A model generated the notes under the pieces. The model saw only the letters and a program-made list of their open reading frames with translations, did no database searches and was not told the DNA's origin. The position numbers were made by a program, and so were the translations under genes. Below, in pieces: positions 41,416 through 48,935 of a DNA stretch of 64,000 nucleotides (within the stretch, counting starts at the first letter, position 1; every line of letters begins with the position of its first letter). The DNA comes from Ruminococcus sp. (lineage in GTDB: Bacteria > Bacillota > Clostridia > Oscillospirales > Ruminococcaceae): positions 82,090 through 146,089 of the forward strand of contig JAFSSS010000081.1 of assembly GCA_017450925.1 (NCBI GenBank), read 5' to 3'.

Positions 41416-41444
41416 TTGAAATAATAATCAAAACATTGTATAAT
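41416..41444 (+). promoter_or_regulatory. Sigma-A promoter of divIVA
   Basis: TTGAAA and TATAAT are separated by 17 bases, about 37 bases before the start codon. Confidence 0.82.
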
Positions 41445-41481
41445 AAAATATATTGATAATTGCATATTGGAGGTAGTCAAA

Positions 41482-42441
41482 ATGGCAAATAATATGTTCC
41501 TCAGAACAGTCCGTATGGGCGGATTTGATAAGTCGGACGTTCTGGCATACGTCGATGATCTTAACTCTAAGATCTATAACCTGGAACAGAAGGTAAAGGA
41601 TCAGGAGGAGACTATCGCTAACCTTGAAAAGAACGGCGCCGCTAATGCCGATGCAGATTTTGAAGGCAAGGCTGAACTCGAAAAGAAAGTAGAAGAGGCC
41701 AAGAATAAGGTAGCAGAGCTTATGGCCTCTACAGATACTATGAAGGTGCAGATCGCTGACTATGAGCAGCAGATCGCTGAAAAGAACGTTGAGATCGAAA
41801 ATCAGAAGAATGAGATCGAGGATCTGAAGGATAAGCTTGAGAATGCAGAGAAGAACGCAGGTCAGGCTAATGCTCAGTCCCAGCAGGCGTTTGACCTCGG
41901 AAATGTATTTATCGAGGCTCAGAATACCGCCAACAGGATCGTTACCGAGGCTAAGAATGTTGCTCAGCAGACCAAGGATGATGCTGAGGCTCAGGCTAAC
42001 CAGATCATCGAGGACGCCAATAATCAGGCAGAAACTACTGTTACCTCTGCTCAGACCGAGGCTGCAAATACCCTCGAGACCGCTAAGGCCAGCGCTGCTG
42101 CTATGACAGCTGCTGCTCAAAGCGAGGCTGATAAGGTTAGAGGCTCTGCTTACGCAGAGGCAGAGAGAGTTACTTCCTCCGCTAATGCTGAAGCCGAGAC
42201 TGTTACTGCCAATGCCCAGGCAGAGGCTAAGAGGCTTATTGATGAGGCTAATGCAGAGGCTGGTATCATTAAGGCTAAGTCCGCTGACCTCAAGACCTCT
42301 GTTAAGAATGAATATGATAACCTTAGTGAGAATATCACCCAGATCATCAGCTCGCTGGAGAACCTCTTCGGCTCGTCGCTCGGTGCTGCCAATAAGGCCA
42401 GAGACCTTATTGATGAGGGCATGGAGCTCGTTGAAGAGTAA
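41482..42441 (+). CDS. divIVA: DivIVA domain protein
   Basis: About 319 residues. The N-terminal DivIVA signature is VRMGGFDKSDVLAYVDDL, followed by a long parallel coiled coil rich in Ala, Glu and Gln (about 60-265) and a short C-terminal helix. DivIVA binds negatively curved membrane at poles and septa. The middle contains irregular heptad repeats of the AEAERVTSSANAEAETV kind, making the protein longer than Bacillus DivIVA (164 residues). GGAGGT precedes the ATG. Its stop overlaps the next start by one base, an odd pairing with a metabolic gene. Confidence 0.87.
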   Translation: MANNMFLRTVRMGGFDKSDVLAYVDDLNSKIYNLEQKVKDQEETIANLEKNGAANADADFEGKAELEKKVEEAKNKVAELMASTDTMKVQIADYEQQIAEKNVEIENQKNEIEDLKDKLENAEKNAGQANAQSQQAFDLGNVFIEAQNTANRIVTEAKNVAQQTKDDAEAQANQIIEDANNQAETTVTSAQTEAANTLETAKASAAAMTAAAQSEADKVRGSAYAEAERVTSSANAEAETVTANAQAEAKRLIDEANAEAGIIKAKSADLKTSVKNEYDNLSENITQIISSLENLFGSSLGAANKARDLIDEGMELVEE

Positions 42442-42995
42442 TGTCTCTGCTAAAGATCGATGCCGGCGAACTGAAGGCAAGGGCCGGAGAGCTTCGTGTG
42501 GGTATGAAAATACTCCTCTCGGGAACTGTCTATACCTCGAGAGATGCCGCCCATAAGCGGATCATGAAGCTTATCAGTGACGGTGAAAAGCTGCCTTATC
42601 CGATCGAAAATTCCGTTATCTATTATGCGGGTCCCACACCTGCTCCGGAGGGGAAGCCTATCGGCTCCTGCGGTCCTACTACCTCCGGAAGAATGGATCC
42701 CTATGCTCCGAAGCTTCTCGATATGGGGCTTGGCGGTATGATCGGCAAGGGCGAAAGATCAGTTGAGGTCAGAGAGGCTATTGTAAGAAACCGCTCGGTT
42801 TATCTTTGCGCTGTGGGAGGCGCCGGTGCTTTGGCTGCCAATTGCATCAAGGAATGCGAAGTCATTGCATTTGAGGATCTCGGATGTGAGTCTGTGAAGA
42901 GATTGTATTTCCGGGATTTTCCGCTTATTGTTGCTAACGACTGCTTCGGCGGCGATATATTTGAACGCGGCCGTGCAGAGTTTAACAGGCTATAG
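42441..42995 (+). CDS. Fumarate hydratase class I C-terminal/beta-subunit type protein
   Basis: A 184-residue Fe-S hydro-lyase beta subunit (fumarase or L(+)-tartrate dehydratase type). Typical features are ARAGELRVGMKILLSGTVYT, YYAGPTPAPEGKPIGSCGPT, TTSGRMDPYAP and MIGKGERS. In two-subunit enzymes this part pairs with an alpha subunit that holds the 4Fe-4S cluster; no alpha gene is adjacent. It overlaps divIVA by one base, so it is cotranscribed with a division gene. A terminator follows. Confidence 0.88.
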   Translation: MSLLKIDAGELKARAGELRVGMKILLSGTVYTSRDAAHKRIMKLISDGEKLPYPIENSVIYYAGPTPAPEGKPIGSCGPTTSGRMDPYAPKLLDMGLGGMIGKGERSVEVREAIVRNRSVYLCAVGGAGALAANCIKECEVIAFEDLGCESVKRLYFRDFPLIVANDCFGGDIFERGRAEFNRL

Positions 42996-43010
42996 AATTA
43001 TGAAAAAGCA

Positions 43011-43045
43011 AACAGGGGACAGTTCAGCTGTCCCTTGTTTTCTTT
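43011..43045 (+). terminator. Intrinsic terminator after fumarase-type gene
   Basis: A 12-bp stem with one wobble (AACAGGGGACAG / CTGTCCCTTGTT) around a 5-base loop, followed by TTCTTTT. Confidence 0.85.
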
Positions 43046-43167
43046 TGGTTCGTTTCAGTGCAATATCCTTGAAAATCAATAATTGGTCAAATTAACTATT
43101 TAATGGGCGGGAAATATGTAAAATAGCACAAATATTTCTGCTTTATTAATATTTTTTGAAATAATGC

Positions 43168-43196
43168 TTGACTTTAGAAAATGAAAATGATATGAT
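43168..43196 (+). promoter_or_regulatory. Sigma-A promoter of SigH-like gene
   Basis: TTGACT and TATGAT are separated by 17 bases, about 37 bases upstream of the start codon. Confidence 0.75.
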
Positions 43197-43232
43197 ATAA
43201 ATACATCTTAGACTAACGATGGGATGGTGTAT

Positions 43233-43793
43233 ATGACCGTATCACCCCGCGACAGTCTCGCCGCTCTCTCCGATGAGGAACTGGTTAGGCTTTGCAGAGA
43301 GAATGACGAAAGCGCAGCCGCGGAATTGATTGTTCGGTTTGCACCAGCTGTCAGAAAGAAAGCAGAATCCTTTAAAGGCTCAATGCATGACGATCTCGCT
43401 CAAGAGGGGTTTCTTGCCCTGCTTGATGCTGTCAGACGCTATGATCCCGAAAGAGGTGCTGCTTTTGCCACCTTTGCCGTTACCTGTATCACCAACCGTA
43501 TGATTAATGTCTTCAGACAGACCAGCGATGAACTCGTTTCTCTGCCCGATGATCTTGATCAGCCCGATGATATTGCCGTCATACCGGAAAATATCGTGGT
43601 GGAAAACGAAAGCCTTGATGAGCTTTACAGAAAGATCGGAAATGCTCTCTCTGTTCTTGAGCTGAAGGTTTTTAGGTGCTATATTTCCGGCATGAGCTAT
43701 CAAGTGATAAGCGCAAAGCTCGGCATCAGCGTTAAAGCCGTTGATAATGCAGTGCAGCGTACAAGGAAGAAGCTTAGAGACGTCTTGAGATGA
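43233..43793 (+). CDS. Sigma-70 family sigma factor, SigH-like
   Basis: About 186 residues with sigma region 2 (MHDDLAQEGFLALLDAVRRY, then FATFAVTCITNRMINVFRQ) and region 4 (LELKVFRCYISGMSYQVISA and LGISVKAVDNAVQRTRKKLR). The region 2 form DL.QEG...A and length resemble SigH of clostridia, which starts sporulation and controls division genes; other group 3 or 4 factors are possible. The start chosen is the second in-frame ATG, preceded by GGGATGG. No anti-sigma partner is adjacent. A tRNA-like sequence follows within 10 bases. Confidence 0.85.
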   Translation: MTVSPRDSLAALSDEELVRLCRENDESAAAELIVRFAPAVRKKAESFKGSMHDDLAQEGFLALLDAVRRYDPERGAAFATFAVTCITNRMINVFRQTSDELVSLPDDLDQPDDIAVIPENIVVENESLDELYRKIGNALSVLELKVFRCYISGMSYQVISAKLGISVKAVDNAVQRTRKKLRDVLR

Positions 43794-43799
43794 AACTAT

Positions 43800-43871
43800 G
43801 GCCGTGTAGCTTAATTGAAGAGCGTTGTTATTTTCTCAACAAAGATGCCGGTGTAAGTCCGGCCAAGGCAA
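43800..43871 (+). other. tRNA-like sequence with defective cloverleaf
   Basis: About 72 bases that read as a tRNA: D-arm TAGCTTAATTGAAGAGC, an anticodon-arm-like TTGTT / AACAA stem, and T-arm GCCGG-TGTAAGT-CCGGC. Defects make it unlikely to decode: an 8-base anticodon loop, C where a purine should follow the anticodon, TGT instead of TTC in the T-loop, two mismatches in the acceptor stem and no CCA, unlike the four tRNAs at 11.5 kb. It ends 25 bases before a zinc-ribbon gene. It may be a pseudo-tRNA or a tRNA-mimicking leader. Confidence 0.6.
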
Positions 43872-43896
43872 AATATTTTTAGCGAGGTAAAAAAAT

Positions 43897-44178
43897 ATGT
43901 ACGAGGACAAGACATTAGTATGTAAGGACTGCGGCAACGAGTTCGTGTTCACCGCCGGTGAGCAGGAGTTCTATGCTGAAAAAGGCTTCGTGAACGAGCC
44001 CCAGCGCTGCAAGGCCTGCCGCGACGCAAGAAAGAATGCGTCCAAGGAGGGCAGACAGATGTATGAAGCTACTTGCGCCAACTGCGGCAATGTAGCTAAG
44101 ATCCCCTTCAAGCCCAGAGAGGACAGACCTGTTTACTGCAGTGAGTGCTTTGCACAGCTGAAGCAGAATCAGGAATAA
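43897..44178 (+). CDS. Small double zinc-ribbon protein (CxxC-rich)
   Basis: A 93-residue soluble protein with two zinc-ribbon halves: CKDCGNEF with CKACRDAR in the first, and CANCGNVAKI with CSECF in the second. This is the probable zinc-ribbon/CxxC-x17-CxxC family of small Clostridia proteins, unknown in function and often assumed to bind RNA or DNA. GCGAGGT precedes the ATG. The tRNA-like sequence lies directly in its leader and a terminator follows. Confidence 0.85.
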   Translation: MYEDKTLVCKDCGNEFVFTAGEQEFYAEKGFVNEPQRCKACRDARKNASKEGRQMYEATCANCGNVAKIPFKPREDRPVYCSECFAQLKQNQE

Positions 44179-44209
44179 TATATCTGCAATTAACAATGTC
44201 TGAAATGCT

Positions 44210-44236
44210 CCGCAGGTTAGCCTGCGGGGTATTTTT
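44210..44236 (+). terminator. Intrinsic terminator after zinc-ribbon gene
   Basis: CCGCAGG-TTAG-CCTGCGG is followed by GGTATTTTT. Confidence 0.85.
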
Positions 44237-44250
44237 CTTTGCTGCGGGTA

Positions 44251-44279
44251 TTGCATTTTTTGTTGTTATGGGTTATAAT
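44251..44279 (+). promoter_or_regulatory. Sigma-A promoter of DUF1858-trmK operon
   Basis: TTGCAT and TATAAT are separated by 17 bases, about 53 bases before the DUF1858 start. Confidence 0.8.
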
Positions 44280-44332
44280 ATATCTATACCGTTTTGGTTT
44301 ATTTTCTTTTTATTTGAAAGGAGTCGTTAAAT

Positions 44333-44539
44333 ATGGCATTTGAAGTTACAAAAAATACGGTTATAGGTGATATCCTCGATCACGATGAAACTACCTCCGA
44401 GTATTTCCTTGCAATGGGTATGCATTGCCTTTTCTGCCCCGCTTCAAGAGGCGAAACTCTCGAAGAGGCCTGCATGGTCCACGGAGTTGACGCCGATATG
44501 CTGGCAGAGCAGATCAATCAGCATATCAACGGCAACTAA
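44333..44539 (+). CDS. DUF1858 domain protein
   Basis: A 68-residue single-domain DUF1858 protein, a small fold widespread in anaerobes and also found attached to hybrid-cluster or redox proteins. Features: KNTVIGDILDHDETTSEYF, then GMHCLFCPASRGETLEEACM with three Cys, and a C-terminal helix. GAAAGGAG precedes the ATG. The stop overlaps trmK by one base, linking them in one operon. The role is unknown; the CxxC could bind metal or act in redox. Confidence 0.9.
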   Translation: MAFEVTKNTVIGDILDHDETTSEYFLAMGMHCLFCPASRGETLEEACMVHGVDADMLAEQINQHINGN

Positions 44540-45201
44540 TGGATGCCCGGCTGCTGGCCTGCTCAAGCCTTGTTAAAGGTGATACCGCCGCTGATGTCGG
44601 TACCGACCACGGTTATCTGCCTGTTTATCTTGTTGAGAAAGGGATCTGCCAAAGAGCCCTTGCCTGTGATGTAAATGAAAAGCCTCTTGCCTCTGCAAGA
44701 GCGAATATAGCAAGGGCAGGACTGTCTGACAGGATAGAATGCTTTCTTTCAGACGGCCTTGACAGTGTCCCGGATAAGGGGATAACCGATGTAGTCATCG
44801 CCGGTATGGGCGGCGAGCTTGCAGCGGATATAATCAAGCGTGCCGGCTGGATAATGGAACGAAGGGTGAACCTCGTCCTGCAGCCAATGACAAAATGGGA
44901 TCACCTGCGCAGGTTTCTTTATGATAACTGCTTTGCCGTGACCCGGGAGATACCCTGCCGCGAGGGAAGATTTGTCTATTCGGTGATGCAGGCAGTTTAT
45001 ACGGGTGAACAGCCGCACTATCCCTGTGATGTCAGATACCTTTACTGCGGACTTGTTTCCGGGGATACCGATGACGGTGCCGCTTATCTGAAGCGGCAGG
45101 CACAGCGCCTTGCCGCAGCCGGCAGAGGAATGCTCCGTGACCCGGACAGAAAACAACTGGGCGAGGAGTATATCCGTGCGGCAGAACAGCTTTTGCGATA
45201 A
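44539..45201 (+). CDS. trmK: tRNA (adenine22-N1)-methyltransferase
   Basis: A 220-residue class I methyltransferase forming m1A22 in tRNA, a Gram-positive function. The opening RLLACSSLVKGDTAADVGTD carries the SAM loop, followed by DHGYLPVYLVEKG, VVIAGMGGELAADII and LQPMTKWDHLRRFLYDN, all typical of TrmK/YqfN. The gene context with nif3 downstream is conserved in Firmicutes. Confidence 0.94.
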   Translation: MDARLLACSSLVKGDTAADVGTDHGYLPVYLVEKGICQRALACDVNEKPLASARANIARAGLSDRIECFLSDGLDSVPDKGITDVVIAGMGGELAADIIKRAGWIMERRVNLVLQPMTKWDHLRRFLYDNCFAVTREIPCREGRFVYSVMQAVYTGEQPHYPCDVRYLYCGLVSGDTDDGAAYLKRQAQRLAAAGRGMLRDPDRKQLGEEYIRAAEQLLR

Positions 45202-45227
45202 CTATTCATACGGACGGTGACAGTAGG

Positions 45228-45686
45228 ATGAATAAGGAGCTTGCTATTAAGATAGTGCTTTCCGCGCTGATGTCAGTCCTGACATTTGCTTTTGTTTGGG
45301 GAGTATATATCGCCGTGCTGCTTATCACTCAAAATACAAGTGGAGATGCTTCCTATGCACTGTCGCTTGTTATTGCTTTGACGGTGCAGTTCATTGCTTA
45401 TAATGTTTCTCCGCGGCGGCTAAGGCGCTTGCAGCGCTGGCTTGGCTGCGCAGTGGGCTCGCTGGTAATCATGCTTATATTTTATAAAGCATTCGGTGAG
45501 GGCGACGGGAACTTCAAGTCTCTCGGCGGCAGCTTTAATCTTACGCTGCTTATAGGTATGCTCGGATTTACCGCTGTTATGGGACTTTGGGAGCTTGTGG
45601 CACATTTCCTGCTTCACCGGCCTAAGAACCCGTCAGACGACAGCGACGAGGCTGACGCTGATGACAAGCAGTCTGCCAAAGAGTAA
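45228..45686 (+). CDS. Small polytopic membrane protein of unknown function
   Basis: A 152-residue protein with four membrane helices (about 5-32, 42-60, 70-88, 104-125), an Arg-rich loop (SPRRLRRLQRWL) and an acidic C-terminal tail (SDDSDEADADDKQSAKE). No family is recognised. It sits between trmK and nif3, whose direct neighbourhood it interrupts, in the same direction and close by. The start ATG follows CAGTAGG. Confidence 0.7.
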   Translation: MNKELAIKIVLSALMSVLTFAFVWGVYIAVLLITQNTSGDASYALSLVIALTVQFIAYNVSPRRLRRLQRWLGCAVGSLVIMLIFYKAFGEGDGNFKSLGGSFNLTLLIGMLGFTAVMGLWELVAHFLLHRPKNPSDDSDEADADDKQSAKE

Positions 45687-45700
45687 ACGTGAGGTGAAAT

Positions 45701-46459
45701 ATGGTAACAGTCAAGGATGTTTTTGAGCATATAAATGCCGCTGCTCCCTTTAAAGATCAAGAGTCCTATGATAACAGCGGGCTGAATATCGGCAGCATGG
45801 ATGAAGAAGTAACTACGGTGCTTACCGCACTCGATGCTACCGCCGACGTAGTCTCGGACGCTGAAAGGCTCGGCGCCCAGCTTATAGTAACACATCATCC
45901 TGTGATATTCGATCCTATAAAGCAGATAGAGCTTCATTCGGTGCAGGGCAGGCTTGCACGGGCAGGGATAAGCCTTATCGCCGCTCACACATCATTTGAC
46001 AGCGCGGTCATGAACGATATCCTCTGTGAACGGCTCGGACTTGTGCCGGAGAAGCCGTTGAGAGTCGATAACGGTGTTCCGATAGGTTATTTTTGCAGTA
46101 ATGTTGAGCTTAGTCCGGCAGAGCTGGCAGAAAGGATCGCCTCCGCACTGGGGAACACCTGCATACGCTTCAACGATATGGGCGGTGTGGTCAGAAAGGC
46201 AGCGGTCTGCTCCGGCAGCGGAGGCTCGTTTTTGCCGGATGTGATTGCCGAAAAGGCCGACTGTCTTATTACCGGCGATGTGAAGCATAACGTATTTGTG
46301 GATGCGTTCAATGCCGGTGTAACAGTCATCGACGCCGGACATTACCATACCGAGGTCATCTTCTGTGAGTATATGCAGAAGTCGCTTTCGGAAGCCTTTC
46401 CTGAGCTGAATGTAATAACAGCCCCCTCGGAAAGGGATATTCTTAGTTATATAGTATAA
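45701..46459 (+). CDS. Nif3-like dinuclear metal center protein (YqfO type)
   Basis: A 252-residue NIF3 family protein, which in related organisms is a hexamer with two metals per subunit. Metal-binding motifs are VTHHPVIFDPI, AAHTSFD and a C-terminal GHYHTEVIFCEYM. It is the short form, without the inserted PII-like domain of Bacillus YqfO (about 370 residues). Reported roles include GTP cyclohydrolase-like activity, but the function remains uncertain. Neighbouring trmK is the classical partner. Confidence 0.92.
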   Translation: MVTVKDVFEHINAAAPFKDQESYDNSGLNIGSMDEEVTTVLTALDATADVVSDAERLGAQLIVTHHPVIFDPIKQIELHSVQGRLARAGISLIAAHTSFDSAVMNDILCERLGLVPEKPLRVDNGVPIGYFCSNVELSPAELAERIASALGNTCIRFNDMGGVVRKAAVCSGSGGSFLPDVIAEKADCLITGDVKHNVFVDAFNAGVTVIDAGHYHTEVIFCEYMQKSLSEAFPELNVITAPSERDILSYIV

Positions 46460-46465
46460 AGCTCT

Positions 46466-46498
46466 GCACCGTACACGGAACAGTGTGCGGTGCTTGTT
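46466..46498 (+). terminator. Hairpin between nif3 and rqcH
   Basis: GCACCGTACAC and GTGTGCGGTGC form an 11-bp stem with one wobble, followed by TTGTTC. It ends 20 bases before the rqcH start, so read-through or attenuation is possible. Confidence 0.55.
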
Positions 46499-46519
46499 CT
46501 GATAAATGGAGGGACTGAT

Positions 46520-48277
46520 TTGGCACTTGACGGAATTTTTCTTCATCAGATAAAAAAAGAACTCGCCCCGCTTATCGGCGGCAGAGTTGATAAGATACAT
46601 CAGCCCTCGCGGGAGGAGCTGCTCGTTTCACTTCGTACCCGTGACGGGGCATACAGACTGCTGTTCAACACCGGCGCCGGTACAGCCAGAGTCCATGCAA
46701 CACGGGCGGATATCGAAAACCCAAAGGTGCCGCCTATGTTTTGTATGCTTATGCGCAAGCAGCTATCCTCCGGGAAGCTCATGGATATCCGGCAGGACGG
46801 CCTTGAACGCATACTGTATTTTGACTTTGATTCCTCAAACGAGCTTGGAGATATCTGCCGCTTGACATTAGCTGTTGAGATCATGGGCAGGCACTCCAAT
46901 CTGATTCTGATCGGCTCCGACGGCAGGATAATCGACAGCATCAAGCGGGTAGGGCAGGATATGTCGCAGGTGCGGCCGATACTTCCGGGACTGACCTATA
47001 CCACCCCGCCGAGAGAGCCCCGCCTCTCGCTGATAGATGACAGCCCGGCGGAGATCGTATCACGCATCAGAGCAGTGACCGGCATGAAGCTGCCGAAAGC
47101 AATGATGAACGTTATGGAGGGTATTTCTCCCGTATTTGCCCGCGAGGCCGAGTTCTTTGCCGGCCGCGGCAGAGAGCTGACAGCTGGGTCGCTCACCGAT
47201 GACGAGGCTGACCGCCTTGCTTTCTATCTGAAAAAGACCGCCGCCGCCCTTGAAAGCGTCGAGCCGCATTATACTATCCTCCGAACTGCTGACGGCGTTT
47301 TCAAGGACTTCTGCTTTACAGAGATATATCAGTACGGCGCACTTATGGTCACCTCCTCGGCCTCCTCTGCCTGTGAGACACTTGACCGTTTCTACTCCGA
47401 GCGCGACCGAACAGCACGAATGAAACAGCGCGCTCAAGATCTTTTCAGACTTCTTGTGAATACCTCGGAGCGCATCTCCCGCAGGACTGCCAATCAGAAG
47501 ATTGAGCTTCAGGAGTGCGCCGACCGCGACCGTCTGAAAAAATACGGCGACCTTATCATGTCAAATCTTTACCGCATACAAAAGGGTGACAGGTCGGCCG
47601 AGGTCGAGGATTACTATTCCGAGGGAAGCCCTGTGGTCAGCATCCCGCTGGAGCCCCGTCTTACTCCCTCACAGAACGCCCAGCGGTATTACAAGGAATA
47701 CCGCAAGGCTGATACCGCCGAGAAAAAGCTCCGTGAGCTTATCGCTCAAGGCGAAGAGGAGCTTGCATATATCGACTCTGTATTCGACTCCCTCACAAGA
47801 GCGTCGCTGGATGCCGATATCGAGGAGCTTCGCGCCGAGCTTGCCGAGCAGGGATATATCCGCCGCGGCAAGGCCAAGGGCAAGCCTCCAAAGACGCAGC
47901 CGCCACTCAAGTTCCGTTCCTCCGACGGCTTTGAGATAAGAGTCGGACGAAGCAACCGTCAGAACGACCGCCTAACTTTCAAGGAGTCTGAAAAGCTGGA
48001 TATCTGGCTCCACGTCAAGGATATTCCCGGTTCTCACACGGTCATCAGCACCAACGGAGAGACACCTCCGGAGAGGACCGTGGCTGAGGCGGCGGTCATT
48101 GCCGCCTATCATTCCAAGGCACGGACCTCCGCTCAGGTGCCAGTAGATTATGTGCAGATAAAGTTCGTAAAGAAGCCTGCCGGAGCCAAGCCCGGAATGG
48201 TCATCTTCATCAATAACCGCACCCTGTATGTTACTCCCGATGAGGAAACGGTGCGCAGGCTCTCAGCAGATAAATAA
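46520..48277 (+). CDS. rqcH: Rqc2/RqcH family ribosome rescue protein (NFACT)
   Basis: About 585 residues with NFACT-N (LDGIFLHQIKKELAPLIGG), a helix-hairpin-helix region, a long coiled coil (about 300-430) and NFACT-R (IRVGRSNRQNDRLTF, then DIWLHVKDIPGSHTVI). RqcH adds alanine tails to stalled peptides on 50S subunits. It was once annotated as fibronectin-binding protein. The TTG start after GGAGGG gives the family opening M-ALDGIF; upstream in-frame starts are within the hairpin. Confidence 0.94.
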   Translation: MALDGIFLHQIKKELAPLIGGRVDKIHQPSREELLVSLRTRDGAYRLLFNTGAGTARVHATRADIENPKVPPMFCMLMRKQLSSGKLMDIRQDGLERILYFDFDSSNELGDICRLTLAVEIMGRHSNLILIGSDGRIIDSIKRVGQDMSQVRPILPGLTYTTPPREPRLSLIDDSPAEIVSRIRAVTGMKLPKAMMNVMEGISPVFAREAEFFAGRGRELTAGSLTDDEADRLAFYLKKTAAALESVEPHYTILRTADGVFKDFCFTEIYQYGALMVTSSASSACETLDRFYSERDRTARMKQRAQDLFRLLVNTSERISRRTANQKIELQECADRDRLKKYGDLIMSNLYRIQKGDRSAEVEDYYSEGSPVVSIPLEPRLTPSQNAQRYYKEYRKADTAEKKLRELIAQGEEELAYIDSVFDSLTRASLDADIEELRAELAEQGYIRRGKAKGKPPKTQPPLKFRSSDGFEIRVGRSNRQNDRLTFKESEKLDIWLHVKDIPGSHTVISTNGETPPERTVAEAAVIAAYHSKARTSAQVPVDYVQIKFVKKPAGAKPGMVIFINNRTLYVTPDEETVRRLSADK

Positions 48278-48413
48278 GCCCCGGATATATTAAACAAGAC
48301 AAGACCGCCTTTTCAGTGTTTACATAATGTTTACAATTCCCGTGATACCAAGAACGCAGTTTCTACTACTATATATACAGAAACCGACGATCTTTGAAAG
48401 CGTGGTGACGGTA

Positions 48414-48935
48414 ATGGACGATCAAAACACAGCAGACCTTGAATTCAGCAGGATATATTCCAAGACCTGCCGCAAGATTTACCGTGCGGCAGTTTCCGGC
48501 ACTGCATCCATGTCTGATGCTGATGATGTTTTTCAGGAGACCTATGTTGAGCTGCTCGGCCAGCTAAGGAGAGGCAGAAAGATCCGCAGACCTGAACACT
48601 ATCTGATGACTATCCTCAGGCGGATACTTTCCTCTCATTATAAGGCAGATCCTGTGACTCTCAGCACCGATGACGACAGCTGCACAGAACATTATCTTGC
48701 AGATGAGCTTGACATTGAGGACAGCATCATTACCGACAGCCTCATAGAGGAGCTTATCACTCTTCTGAAACAGAAAGATGATACTGTCCGGAAGATATTC
48801 TATCTATATTACAGCTGTGATCTGACATTGCCGGAGATCGCCTCGGAGCTGGCTTTGCCGTTGGGAACAGTCAAGAACCGGCTTTACCGTACATTAAAGG
48901 AACTGAGAGCATATTACAAGGAGGGGCTGGAATGA
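48414..48935 (+). CDS. ECF-like sigma-70 family sigma factor
   Basis: About 173 residues with a region 2-like part (SDADDVFQETYVELLGQL, then HYLMTILRRILSSHY) and region 4 (EIASELALPLGTVKNRLYRT). The start is uncertain: the ATG at 48414 gives a normal ECF opening but has only a weak site; an in-frame ATG at 48327 would add a hydrophobic 29-residue leader. The stop overlaps the next gene by 4 bases (ATGA), and that gene encodes a membrane protein, the usual layout for a sigma/anti-sigma pair. Confidence 0.85.
   Translation: MDDQNTADLEFSRIYSKTCRKIYRAAVSGTASMSDADDVFQETYVELLGQLRRGRKIRRPEHYLMTILRRILSSHYKADPVTLSTDDDSCTEHYLADELDIEDSIITDSLIEELITLLKQKDDTVRKIFYLYYSCDLTLPEIASELALPLGTVKNRLYRTLKELRAYYKEGLE

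Noticed and set aside
41428..42480. A 350-codon minus-strand frame opposite divIVA
   Set aside because: It mirrors the divIVA coiled coil, whose Ala/Glu codons give open antisense frames. It has no ribosome binding site or promoter and would encode a Leu/Ser-rich string with no family.
42996..43232. A missing alpha subunit of the hydratase hidden in the gap
   Set aside because: The gap holds only a terminator, AT-rich sequence and the sigma factor promoter; no coding frame is present.
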